This document shows positions 52,652 to 61,607 of a stretch of DNA of 64,000 nucleotides, one piece after another (within the stretch, counting starts at the first letter, position 1; the number at the start of each line of letters is the position of its first letter). Position numbers and translations under genes: made by a program. Under the pieces are notes generated by a model that did no database searches, had not been told where the DNA came from, and was given only the letters and a program-made list of their open reading frames with translations. Origin of the DNA: UBA2589 sp965223235 (GTDB lineage: Bacteria; Gemmatimonadota; Gemmatimonadetes; Longimicrobiales; Gaopeijiaceae); NCBI GenBank assembly GCA_965223235.1, contig CBDCVV010000017.1, forward strand, positions 124,001-188,000, in the 5' to 3' direction.

Positions 52652-53974
52652 CTACGCGGTACTCTCCAAACGTTCCAGCTTGCCCCAACCCATATCGAGC
52701 CGGAACAGCTCCTCCAACGTCGCGAACGTCTTCACGACGTCCAAGAAGAGGATGAAGACGAAACGATAGATCAGGGCCATTGGTACGAGGGAAAGCGACT
52801 CTTCCTCCATCGACACGCTGACCAACGCCGCCACAAGGTCGAGTAGGGTGAGAAGAATCATCCAGTAGAGGATGAGTTCACCGGCGCCGAACAGGATCGC
52901 GACGATCGCGAAGAATAGATGTGCCAGCACGTTCATCACCGGCCACACAAGCGCCTCAAAAGCCAGCTGAATCGTCGAGACCCACAGCGGAAAGTCCGGG
53001 AAGGGCCGCAGGAACAGACCCTTTCGTTTCCGGAGCGCCTGAAGGATCCCTCTCGTCCATCGGTACCTCTGTTGGGTAAGGTCGCGCCAGGACTCGGGCG
53101 CCTCACTCCACGCGATCGCCTGATCTTCGTACTCGATGCGCCAGCCGGCCGCCATCATCTTGAGTGTGAGGTCCGCATCTTCGGCGAAGGTGTCGGTGTC
53201 ATATCCACCGACCTCTTCGAGCGCTTCCCGACGGAATAGGCCTACAGGACCCGGTACGATATTCACCGCCGCCACGAAGCCCTGCGCCCTGCGCGGCATG
53301 TTGAGTCCCTCGATGTACTCCAATGCCTGGAGCCGGGTCACGATCCGTCCCCGGTTCTCGACTTTCACATTCCCCGCGACAGCTCCCACAGCTGGATTCG
53401 CGAAGTGATGCGCAGCCTTGAGAAGTGTACGTGGATCGAGATAAGAATCCGCGTCCATGCAAAGGATGAGCGGGTGAAGCGAGTGGGCGATCCCAGCATT
53501 CAGCGCGGTAGCCTTCCCCCCATTGGGCTTGGTGATCACACGGAAGAGTGCAGGGCCACGTTGCCCCTCCCACCGGGAGGCCAGCTCGAGCGTATCGTCG
53601 GTCGACCCATCGTCGATGACGAGGACCTCGTACTCCGGGTACTCGAGCTGCATCAGGCTCGTGAGTGCTCGCTCCATGACCCGACCCTCGTTGTAGGCCG
53701 GCACGAGAATCGAGATCGCCGGGAGCTCTTTGATCTCCCGAACCCCCAACACATTTCTCTCGGCATGACCTAGGTACGAGAACCAGAGAAGCGAGAAGTA
53801 CCGAAGGAAGAGGAGCGTCAGGAAGATGATGAGTGTGACGACAACCACACGTACGAGCACGCGCTGTACTTGTGGACCGGCCAGGAGTGCCCAGATCACA
53901 AACGCGACGGTGAGGCCCACCGCGACGAAGACGACGATCAGTGAACGCCAGACAGAGTGCCGCCCCTGACTCAT
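52652..53974 (-). CDS. Processive family 2 glycosyltransferase (PNAG/hyaluronan-synthase-like)
   Basis: 440 residues. Two N-terminal helices, cytoplasmic GT-A domain, then three or four C-terminal helices. All motifs of processive beta-glycan synthases are there: VPAYNEG, VIDDGSTDDT, NGGKATALN, CMDADSY (DxD), TFAEDADLTLK (TED) and QQRYRWTRGI (QxxRW). Such enzymes join UDP-sugars and push the chain across the inner membrane. Start overlaps the stop of the TPR/barrel exporter gene (ATGA). Together with the exporter and deacetylase it gives a Pga-like system; the polymer could also be another beta-linked sugar. Confidence 0.93.
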   Translation of the reverse strand: MSQGRHSVWRSLIVVFVAVGLTVAFVIWALLAGPQVQRVLVRVVVVTLIIFLTLLFLRYFSLLWFSYLGHAERNVLGVREIKELPAISILVPAYNEGRVMERALTSLMQLEYPEYEVLVIDDGSTDDTLELASRWEGQRGPALFRVITKPNGGKATALNAGIAHSLHPLILCMDADSYLDPRTLLKAAHHFANPAVGAVAGNVKVENRGRIVTRLQALEYIEGLNMPRRAQGFVAAVNIVPGPVGLFRREALEEVGGYDTDTFAEDADLTLKMMAAGWRIEYEDQAIAWSEAPESWRDLTQQRYRWTRGILQALRKRKGLFLRPFPDFPLWVSTIQLAFEALVWPVMNVLAHLFFAIVAILFGAGELILYWMILLTLLDLVAALVSVSMEEESLSLVPMALIYRFVFILFLDVVKTFATLEELFRLDMGWGKLERLESTA

Positions 53975-56247
53975 CGTGGCACCTGAAAGCCGCCGACTCG
54001 GCTCAGCGAAAGGTTCAAGCCGAAAGAGCGATACCCTGAGAAGCGGCCTTGTCCGAACAGGAGCTCGATCGTGGAATCGTACGTTCCTCCCCGGCGCCGC
54101 AGCCCCAGGGAAGCCGATATGTCGGGAGCGTATTCACGCCCAGCTACCCGTCGCTCCTCAATGAGAGAGATGCCCGGACTAAGCCGCGCTGTGGCTTCCC
54201 ACCGATCGCTTAGACTGCGGCCAAACTGAGCGTAAGGTCCGAACGCGATACTGTACTCGGGGTCCCAGTACAAAGGCACGCCTGTGCCCGCCGCGTCTGA
54301 GTAGTGCAAGAGACGGCCGGAGACACCCAGGGTGAGCGAGCGAGCCACACCTCGGCCTATTGAGGCGCCACCCCCTACTCGCAAATTCGTGTCGCCTCCG
54401 ACGTTCCGGTGCTCGAGGCGGGCAACATCTCCGGTCGCCGCAAAGCTCCAACCGGAGCCGAAGGGAGTTGCGAAGTCGAGCCCGATCCGTTGTTGAACGA
54501 CGGCAGCTTCGAGGGACTGGAGCGTGCGTGACGTCATGTGTGCCGGAGCTCGCTCGAGCACAACATCCGTACGCCTACCTAACTCACCGAGAAAGGAAAC
54601 CGCGAAACCAACGGCCAGATCTGTGGCCCCGGGACGAGTAGTCTCGACTCCTAGCTGTGTCGCCGTGCGGACCCTTCCTAGCTGCCACCATCGAGCGAGT
54701 TCGAGCTCCGCATACGCTCCCTGCCGATCTCCTAGGGCACCCGTCAGGCCGAACCCCTCGATTCGACGTCCCCCGGCCTGCCCGCCCCAGGCCCAAGTGT
54801 CGTGCGTATCTACGTACTCGCCACCCACGTCCAACCGTAGGTACTCGTCCGTGTCCCCGAGCGCCCTACTGAGGCCGCCGACACGGGGACGCTCCACCTC
54901 GTCCACGCGGGCTCGAACGTTGTCGCGGATGATATTCAGCCCCTCGATCGCGCGGCCATGGTCAGGTTGGGCCCGCAATGCCGCCTCATATCTCTGCTTG
55001 GCAGTGGCGTAAGACCCACTCCACCGATCCAGATCACCTAGTAGGGCAAGTACCTCAGCCCGATTCGGCTGCTCCGGGCCAGCCGTGGCAAGTTCGTCAG
55101 ACGCCAAGAGCGACTCCAAACGGCTCTCGGCGGCGTCAGTATCATTCGTCCAGACCTCGAGCTGGGCCATTCTGAACTGAAGACCCGGCGGACCGCCTCC
55201 TGCTAGCCGCTCGACCTCCTCGAGCGCCTCCAGGGCGCCGGCAAAATCTTCCTGTTCGAACTGGAGGAAGTTGGCATACGCCTCCCACGCTCGGGCATCG
55301 CCGGGGGTTTCCGCCAAGGCCCGCCGGAACAGTTCGGCCGCCACTTCCTCATTACCCTCTTCTCGAGCCGCAATCGCGAGGTCAAGTGTCGACGGCGGTT
55401 CAGCGACAGGCTCATCGGGATCGGGCTCAGGCTCAGCCAGCTCCGACTCCAACGCGGTGAGGAGATCACCAGCACCGGCAGCTTCGACCTGCTCTCTACG
55501 GAGGGTCTTGAGCATGTCATCCGCGGCGATGAGATCGCCGCTCAGGTAGAGATAGCGGGCCAACTCGACGGTGAGCGGAATCGAATCCGGATGTGATCTC
55601 AGCCCGTTCTCGAGGACGAGGATCGCTTCGTCGTAGTCTTCCCCCCAGGCGAGAGCCCTCGCCCACTCCAGCACGAGCGACGCGTCGTCCGGCCGGACGC
55701 TTACGAGATGTTGGTACTGGTCTCCTGCCTCACGAACGAGTCCCTGATCCCGCAGCGTCCGTGCGAACATCAAGATGAGATCGAAGTCGGCCCCACCCGA
55801 GACGAGGCGCCGAAACTCCGGTATGGCTAGGTCGTTTCGGCCTGCCTTGGTCAGGGTAATCGCGTACTCTCTCCTCACACCCGTGTCCCCGGGGTACTGG
55901 CGCAGGTAACTCACGAACATTGGGAGCGACTCCGCCCACCGGCCCGCGTTCAAGAGTGGAAGAACCTGGTTCCAGAACGCTTCTGATGGGCCCTCCGCGA
56001 TGACCGTCGGTTCTGCGGGCGGTGGCAAGGGTCGGGGCGCAACCACAGGCGCGTCGAAGGGCTCGAAGGGCGTGGTGGGGTTCGGCAAGCCGACCCCGCC
56101 TTCGCGGAACCCTGAACTCAGCACATAGCGTTGGGGAAGTACGTACAGCACGAGGATCAGGGTTCCCGACACCAGGAGAGTGGCGGTGCCGAGAAAGCCG
56201 AGGAAGTAGTTGCCTCCGCCTCCCCGCTTTCTATCCTGCTGGGGCAC
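53971..56247 (-). CDS. TPR protein with C-terminal outer-membrane beta-barrel (PgaA/BcsC-like exporter)
   Basis: 758 residues from the GTG at 56247. This start is set by GGAGG at 56254-56258; it overlaps the upstream stop. A hydrophobic helix at about 16-36 (FLGFLGTATLLVSGTLILVLYVLP) is a signal or membrane anchor. A Pro-rich linker and eight or more TPR-like repeats follow (about 85-450). The last 280 residues form a beta-barrel with alternating pattern, ending SFGLNLSLSRVGGFQVPR. The TPR part probably binds the deacetylated polymer in the periplasm and the barrel lets it out. There is no clear signal peptidase site after the first helix, which is odd for an outer-membrane protein. Confidence 0.88.
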   Translation of the reverse strand: MPQQDRKRGGGGNYFLGFLGTATLLVSGTLILVLYVLPQRYVLSSGFREGGVGLPNPTTPFEPFDAPVVAPRPLPPPAEPTVIAEGPSEAFWNQVLPLLNAGRWAESLPMFVSYLRQYPGDTGVRREYAITLTKAGRNDLAIPEFRRLVSGGADFDLILMFARTLRDQGLVREAGDQYQHLVSVRPDDASLVLEWARALAWGEDYDEAILVLENGLRSHPDSIPLTVELARYLYLSGDLIAADDMLKTLRREQVEAAGAGDLLTALESELAEPEPDPDEPVAEPPSTLDLAIAAREEGNEEVAAELFRRALAETPGDARAWEAYANFLQFEQEDFAGALEALEEVERLAGGGPPGLQFRMAQLEVWTNDTDAAESRLESLLASDELATAGPEQPNRAEVLALLGDLDRWSGSYATAKQRYEAALRAQPDHGRAIEGLNIIRDNVRARVDEVERPRVGGLSRALGDTDEYLRLDVGGEYVDTHDTWAWGGQAGGRRIEGFGLTGALGDRQGAYAELELARWWQLGRVRTATQLGVETTRPGATDLAVGFAVSFLGELGRRTDVVLERAPAHMTSRTLQSLEAAVVQQRIGLDFATPFGSGWSFAATGDVARLEHRNVGGDTNLRVGGGASIGRGVARSLTLGVSGRLLHYSDAAGTGVPLYWDPEYSIAFGPYAQFGRSLSDRWEATARLSPGISLIEERRVAGREYAPDISASLGLRRRGGTYDSTIELLFGQGRFSGYRSFGLNLSLSRVGGFQVPR

Positions 56248-57808
56248 GAACTGCCTCCAAGAGACCCCGGATCGCACCCTTCTCCGCGGGATGGCTGAGA
56301 ACGTCGGCGGCTAACTCTCTCGCACCACCCGCATCCTTCTCGACGGCCCGCTCGAGTCGCGCCATAAAGGCACCGACTTGAGCCTCACGAGCTCCCTGCA
56401 GTAGCAACACACATAGGTCGTCCACTACGGTAACGAGGTCTCCCTCCTCAGCCCTCATCTGCGCCGCGGCCAATGATTCGAGTCCTGTCGGCTCGACGGC
56501 CTTGGCTCTGAGCGTGACCACACAAAAGAAAGCGTGATCGGGCTGTTCCGCCCTATCCGAGACCTGCTGCAGGAAAATCTCCGGAGAAACCCGTCCGTCG
56601 GGGTGCCCCGATACCGTGAGCTGGGTCTCCTCCTCGGGCGACGAACGCGAGTCACTCTGCGGCCTTGCCCCAGTCGAGATCGACTGTCGGATCCGCAGAC
56701 CCAACTCACGGAAGTCGATGCCTCCGCTCAAGCAGTCATCCGCGCCAGCCTCGAGAATGCTGATCCGGTCCGTCGACCGAATCTGATCATCGGACGCAAA
56801 GACGATGGCCGCTCGCGACAAGGGCCGGATAGCCAAGCACGCCTGGATCGCTTGTCGCACCGCTTGGCGAGGAGAATGGATGAGGATCCCCCCGTACTTG
56901 GTTCCGGATTGGACGGCGGCGACGGCCTCGAACGGTTCTGAAACGACATCGGCGTCAAAAGCGCTCGCGGCCCACGCCCCCAAGTCCGAGGAATGGCCGT
57001 CGCCCAAGGAAACCAAGAGGAGCCGTCCCTCGTCGATTCCACCTCGATCGATCCCCCGACGTGCCGGATAGCTCTCGGGTTCAACCAGCCCTTCCCCGGG
57101 CTTCAGTTCGAGCGAAATCGACTCGTCGCGGCCACCTGGTCGGGGGACGGCGCGAGCCAGCTTGACCTGGCACAGGCCGTCGTTTCGTCTTTCGAGGAGC
57201 AACCGCCCAGTGGTGGCTTGCGTAAGCCAGTCGGCGGAAGAGGGGAGTGAGATGGCTCCGCCGTCCACGGTAAACGTGACAAGAACAGTCGCTGGGTTCC
57301 TGCGGGCCCACGACAAGAACGTCGTGCCCAAGAGAGTCCGGGCGCCGCCGCTCAGGAACATGGCGCCAGGGTCGATCGCAATCCGCCGTAGGTTGGGATT
57401 CGCTATCGAGGCAAGCTCTTCGACCACTTCCTCTGGTGCGATCGAACGGATCGCACGGAGCTCGAAGTCATCCTTGAAGCCGACAATCTGAAGCAGACCG
57501 GACTCCCACGCGTCCCACAGGTCGAAGCCCCACGCTCCTGCCACACTCAAGATGCTGTCGATCTCGGCATTCGTGACCAGGAGAGATCCCTCGCCACGCG
57601 CGACTCCTTCGTGCACGAACTGCAGGGCGGCAACCATCTTTTCCGGCCCTGGAGCCCCCACAACGAGATACGCGCCGCCCTCGTCGAGGCCACCGATACG
57701 CTCATCAAACGGAGCGATTCCGGAAGAGATCAAGTCAGAAGCCGCCGGGCGCCTAATCTCCACGTCGCGTGCAGAAGTGCCGTGCTGCGGGGGGGGCGTT
57801 GTGCTCAC
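56231..57808 (-). CDS. KaiC-like protein with degenerate ATPase, receiver-like and GGDEF-like parts
   Basis: 525 residues, GTG start. Residues 25-245: KaiC/RecA fold (SGIAPFDERIGGLDEGGAYLVVG) whose Walker A reads GAPGPEKM, without the usual G-K-T. Residues 265-390: receiver-like domain with GGILIHSPRQAV and ILEAGADDCLSGG, no clear phosphoacceptor. Residues 405-490: GGDEF-like fold in which EEGDLVTVVDDLCVLLLQG replaces the GGDEF signature. The protein thus looks like a non-enzymatic relay. It stands directly before the exporter and after a nucleotide cyclase, so it may sense a nucleotide and gate polymer synthesis (inference). The cytoplasmic location follows from the lack of signal. Confidence 0.7.
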   Translation of the reverse strand: MSTTPPPQHGTSARDVEIRRPAASDLISSGIAPFDERIGGLDEGGAYLVVGAPGPEKMVAALQFVHEGVARGEGSLLVTNAEIDSILSVAGAWGFDLWDAWESGLLQIVGFKDDFELRAIRSIAPEEVVEELASIANPNLRRIAIDPGAMFLSGGARTLLGTTFLSWARRNPATVLVTFTVDGGAISLPSSADWLTQATTGRLLLERRNDGLCQVKLARAVPRPGGRDESISLELKPGEGLVEPESYPARRGIDRGGIDEGRLLLVSLGDGHSSDLGAWAASAFDADVVSEPFEAVAAVQSGTKYGGILIHSPRQAVRQAIQACLAIRPLSRAAIVFASDDQIRSTDRISILEAGADDCLSGGIDFRELGLRIRQSISTGARPQSDSRSSPEEETQLTVSGHPDGRVSPEIFLQQVSDRAEQPDHAFFCVVTLRAKAVEPTGLESLAAAQMRAEEGDLVTVVDDLCVLLLQGAREAQVGAFMARLERAVEKDAGGARELAADVLSHPAEKGAIRGLLEAVRAPAG

Positions 57809-57939
57809 GGTATTTCTCGATCAGGTACGAGACAGGACATCTATCGATCTTCGTCGCCTCCATCCACTCAATCGAGGCGTTGTCTATATACGTGGCGGAG
57901 CCACTAACCACGCATGAATCGGGCCAATTACTTCAGTTC

Positions 57940-60903
57940 TTAAAAGCCCCACCAAAGTCGTATCGACGTTAGATCGTCCCCCGGATCCAACGGCCCTGCG
58001 TCCCACGTCGACGCGTACCCCGCCATCACTCCAGCGTTTCTCGCGATCCGATATCCGATACCACCCTCGAGTCGCTGGACATCCCAATCCCAGTCACCCA
58101 GGCCCGAAAGCTCCCTGAAGTCGATGCGTCCAAAGCGCACCGCGGCCGACCAGCGCGCGGAAAGATCCATCTGGGCTTCGGCATTGAAGCCGATGTCTAC
58201 AGCCTCTTCGTCGACGTTTGGAACTACCCACGAGTCGTGCACCATCTCGGCTCTCAACATGACCGGCCCGCGGGCAAAAGCTATGTCCGCGGCCCACATC
58301 TCTTGATCGTAGGTGAAGCCGGGGGGCACGTTGGCCGGACTATTCGGGATCTCGTTTCGCGCGTAGGGGCCCTTGTTGTAGGACGCACCCACCGAAACCT
58401 CAGGTGAAACCCTGACCTCGACCCCACCGATCCAAGACAGCGCTTGGACGACATCGAATTCATACCAATCCGCCGGCTCGGAGGAAGGAGCACTGTTCAT
58501 CGCCGCCAAGCGCACCTTGACGCGACCGGAGCCCAGCTTCGTCATGGCGCCCCACTGGTATGGTACATCCCAAATTGGGGGCGCTCCGTCTCGGCGCCAT
58601 TCTGCCGGATTGTCCTTCCAGCGGGAGAACCAGTCGGCGTTTTGCGGAGACCAGCGGCGGGAGATGACCGTCCGATAGTCGTACATCAACGGAGGTCGGA
58701 TGAAAGGATCGATCACGGACAAGTGACGGTCGCTATACGACCCGAACGGACTCGCGAAGATGCCCCCCTGGAGGGAGAACGACCCAGAAACGTTCCCGAC
58801 GCGCAGATACGCTTGTTCGAGTCGGGCTTCCCAGAAGTCCGCAGTAGGCGCCTCACCACGATCTCCGCGCCACTCGACGAGAGCGTAGACGTGGTCGCCG
58901 TAGAACGTGTCGAGAAAGAGGCGCGCTCGGGGCGCGAAAAGATATCCCGAACCGAACGCCAGTCCCGACAGCGCATTCTCGTCCGACTGGAACCAGAACG
59001 ACTCAAGATCCAACTGTCCGGACAGATCGACTTGGAATGTCCCTTCTTCGGACAGATACCCGACCCCGGCATCCGCGAGCGTCGGCCACTGACCCGCGGC
59101 ATCACATGGCTGGGCCACGAGCGCCCCTACCCCCAGGCTGAGAGCCAGGACAGCGGGTGCCGGTCTACGCGGCAAGGCGGGTAAGCGAGCGGTGCTTGCG
59201 GACCGTGTTAGAGAGCGGTCCACGCCATCGACTGAGTACACCTCCACCTCCGATGAAAAGCCCTTTAACGCCCGTGTCCCCGCTAAGGTGGCGAGGCACG
59301 CCTTACCTGCTAGCCGCCGCGTCTCACCAGACACTAAAATCTCACCTGCCCCAGCGGCGCCAGTGAGGCGCGCCGCGAGGTTCACGATGCTCCCGAGAAC
59401 CGTGTAGTTGAGTCGATCGGGAGAGCCCATGTTCCCAGCCACCGCCGTTCCGCTGGCGACACCGATCCCGACCCCCACGAGACCCTCCCCCCGCCGCTCC
59501 CTCACTTTGTTCATTTGGAGCAGGCTCTCCTGCATTCGCACCGCTGCCGATACCGCTCGCAAGGCATGATCGCGGCGAGCCACCGGAGCACCGAACACCG
59601 CCATGACCTCGTCTCCGACGAACTTGTCGACAATCCCGTCTTCGAGTTCGACTGCCTGTGCGAGGTGGCCCATACACTCATTGAGTAGCCGGATCACCTC
59701 TTGGGGCTCCATGCCTTCAGTGAGAGGCGTGAAGCCTCGAATATCTGCGAAGAGAACCGAGATCTCTCTGTTCTCGCCACCGAGCTCCAACGCCCCGCTC
59801 ATCATTTCCTCAGCCACGTCCTCCGAGACGACTTTGCTCAGGACCGACCGGTACTGTTCACGGCGTTCGAGCCCCGCGGTCATTTCGTTGAAGGCGCCAG
59901 CCAGCATGCCGAGCTCGTCCACGGACTCGATCTCGACACGGGACTCGTAGTCACCGGACCCCACGCGTCGCGCTGCCTCTACCAGTGATCGGACCGGTCG
60001 TGTAAGGCTCCGGCTCAGAGCCCCCCCAAGTAGTACGGCCAAGAGCATGGCCCCGACGCCCGCCCCGAGTAGCGCCCAGGTGATTCGTCGAAACGGTGCC
60101 CGAACTTCGCTCACCGAAAGAGCGGTCACGCGGTGTCCCTCAGACGGCTCCCCTGGGACGAGTTCAGCGACGCTGATCGCCCACTCCTCGCCACCCACCG
60201 AAACACTGTTCTTCTCCCCATCGTCGACGACCGAGACCATGACCGTAGCAAGGTCGTCACTCACGTGGGGCGTGCGGAGACGGCATTCTCCCGCGACTAC
60301 GTAACACCCCTGGAAGCCTTCGTCTTGACCCGCCTCGATAGGAATTCCCAACACTGCGGCACCCACTGTTCGGTACTGCCACTCGAGGTACACGGCGCGG
60401 ACGTCGTACACCGTATCTCCAACGACCCGGTAGCCCCGATCCTGAAAGAGAGAGTCTCCCAGGATGAGCTGCTCGGACATCGCCTGTACCGATGCCGGAT
60501 CTCCGCCAAAGTCGACCGCTCCATTGATTATGGAGACAACGGGGACGCCGGAAGCGTCCGTGATGACGGCGAGCGCGGACTGCTCCTGCTCGAGCTCTAG
60601 GCCGTAGCGAAGCTCTCCTTCGATTAGCTCGAAGTCGCCGCTACTGAGCGCTGAGCGCAGGAGGTTGATCGAGCGGGGGTTGAGCACCAGGCGGTCGGCG
60701 AGGTCGGCGACATCTTGCCGGCGACGTTCATTCCACTGATCGAAGCTGCGTTCGGCCCGGGACACGGCTTCAAGCGATACCCGCTCGACCTGCCGCTCCG
60801 TCACTCCGCGCACCACGAGCGTGACAGTCAGCAAGAGCAGCGCGAGAGTGCCTAGGAGCGCCGAGAGCAGCTTGGCCGCGAAGCTCTCCCGGATCGAGAT
60901 CAC
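57940..60903 (-). CDS. Class III adenylate/guanylate cyclase continuous with a porin-like beta-barrel
   Basis: 987 codons in one frame; GTG start overlaps the upstream stop. Residues 1-576 form a receptor cyclase: helix 12-31, periplasmic sensor of CACHE type, helix about 283-303, HAMP about 304-356, then a cyclase domain (ISVLFADIRGFTPLTEGM, IVDKFVGDEVMAVFGAP, LGSIVNLAARL). From residue 577 a second protein seems to begin: basic residues, PAVLALSLGVGALVAQPCDAAG as a signal peptide, then about 385 residues of barrel strands ending LTSIRLWWGF with terminal Phe. An in-frame TTG at 59175 could start the barrel separately. A single chain cannot easily reach both membranes, so either the fusion is cleaved, internal initiation occurs, or a stop has been lost. 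Confidence 0.8.
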   Translation of the reverse strand: MISIRESFAAKLLSALLGTLALLLLTVTLVVRGVTERQVERVSLEAVSRAERSFDQWNERRRQDVADLADRLVLNPRSINLLRSALSSGDFELIEGELRYGLELEQEQSALAVITDASGVPVVSIINGAVDFGGDPASVQAMSEQLILGDSLFQDRGYRVVGDTVYDVRAVYLEWQYRTVGAAVLGIPIEAGQDEGFQGCYVVAGECRLRTPHVSDDLATVMVSVVDDGEKNSVSVGGEEWAISVAELVPGEPSEGHRVTALSVSEVRAPFRRITWALLGAGVGAMLLAVLLGGALSRSLTRPVRSLVEAARRVGSGDYESRVEIESVDELGMLAGAFNEMTAGLERREQYRSVLSKVVSEDVAEEMMSGALELGGENREISVLFADIRGFTPLTEGMEPQEVIRLLNECMGHLAQAVELEDGIVDKFVGDEVMAVFGAPVARRDHALRAVSAAVRMQESLLQMNKVRERRGEGLVGVGIGVASGTAVAGNMGSPDRLNYTVLGSIVNLAARLTGAAGAGEILVSGETRRLAGKACLATLAGTRALKGFSSEVEVYSVDGVDRSLTRSASTARLPALPRRPAPAVLALSLGVGALVAQPCDAAGQWPTLADAGVGYLSEEGTFQVDLSGQLDLESFWFQSDENALSGLAFGSGYLFAPRARLFLDTFYGDHVYALVEWRGDRGEAPTADFWEARLEQAYLRVGNVSGSFSLQGGIFASPFGSYSDRHLSVIDPFIRPPLMYDYRTVISRRWSPQNADWFSRWKDNPAEWRRDGAPPIWDVPYQWGAMTKLGSGRVKVRLAAMNSAPSSEPADWYEFDVVQALSWIGGVEVRVSPEVSVGASYNKGPYARNEIPNSPANVPPGFTYDQEMWAADIAFARGPVMLRAEMVHDSWVVPNVDEEAVDIGFNAEAQMDLSARWSAAVRFGRIDFRELSGLGDWDWDVQRLEGGIGYRIARNAGVMAGYASTWDAGPLDPGDDLTSIRLWWGF

Positions 60904-61592
60904 CTCTTGAGCTCCACCTCGACCCGAGTGTCCGCCCCGTCCGTCACGGTAATCGTCCGTTCATCTTCTCGGTGGGACGGGTGCCACGATACCATCGTGT
61001 ACTCACCGGGCGGCACGCCCTCGATTACAAAGGTGCCGTCGTCGGCGACCACGGCGTGGAAGGGGTTCTCAGTCACGAGAATGATACCCGCCATGTGCTT
61101 GTGGACTTCGCACGCGACTTCGACGACGCCAACCCGATCGAAGGTAACGTCACGGGACTCACCTTGTGGGAAGCGTCCGAGATCGAACGCCTTCGAGGAC
61201 GAGTACGACAGGACGTTGTGGTGAATCGGATCTTCGTTCGGGAAAGAAACTGTCCCGCCGACCATGAGCGCGATCGTGGACGGCACGAACATCGAATCTT
61301 GCTGCACCATCGTAGCATGTCGTTCATACCCGGCCGGAGGGGCTCCCTGATACGACCCACGTAGATACACGACGGCGGATAGCGGTTGCACCTCCCTCGC
61401 AGGACCCCCTGCGTACCGATCAGCCCTACGTCGCAAAGGCGGCGGCGGCTCGAGCGTGACGGTACCGGTAACTCGACCCGTGCGAGGTGCAGCTTCGGCA
61501 GGCCCAAAACCCGTCGACTCCACATCTGACTGGCGACTCCCGCTCCACAAGCCGACGAAGGCTAGGGTCACGAGAGTGAATGCGATCTTCAA
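60900..61592 (-). CDS. Exported cupredoxin-like copper protein
   Basis: 230 residues, N-terminal signal (KIAFTLVTLAFVGLWSGS). The central domain (about 90-175) is a plastocyanin/amicyanin-like fold with candidate type I copper ligands His124 or 125 (DPIHHNVLSYS), Cys161, His164 or 166 and Met167 (ACEVHKHMAG). The C-terminal part is a carboxypeptidase-regulatory-like beta domain (GTFVIEGVPPGEYTMVSWHP). Similar two-domain proteins are annotated as methylamine utilisation or plastocyanin-like. Overlaps the cyclase start by 4 bases. A periplasmic redox or copper protein directly before a receptor cyclase might provide its signal (inference). Confidence 0.8.
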   Translation of the reverse strand: MKIAFTLVTLAFVGLWSGSRQSDVESTGFGPAEAAPRTGRVTGTVTLEPPPPLRRRADRYAGGPAREVQPLSAVVYLRGSYQGAPPAGYERHATMVQQDSMFVPSTIALMVGGTVSFPNEDPIHHNVLSYSSSKAFDLGRFPQGESRDVTFDRVGVVEVACEVHKHMAGIILVTENPFHAVVADDGTFVIEGVPPGEYTMVSWHPSHREDERTITVTDGADTRVEVELKR

Positions 61593-61607
61593 ACCGGTCC
61601 TCCAGGG

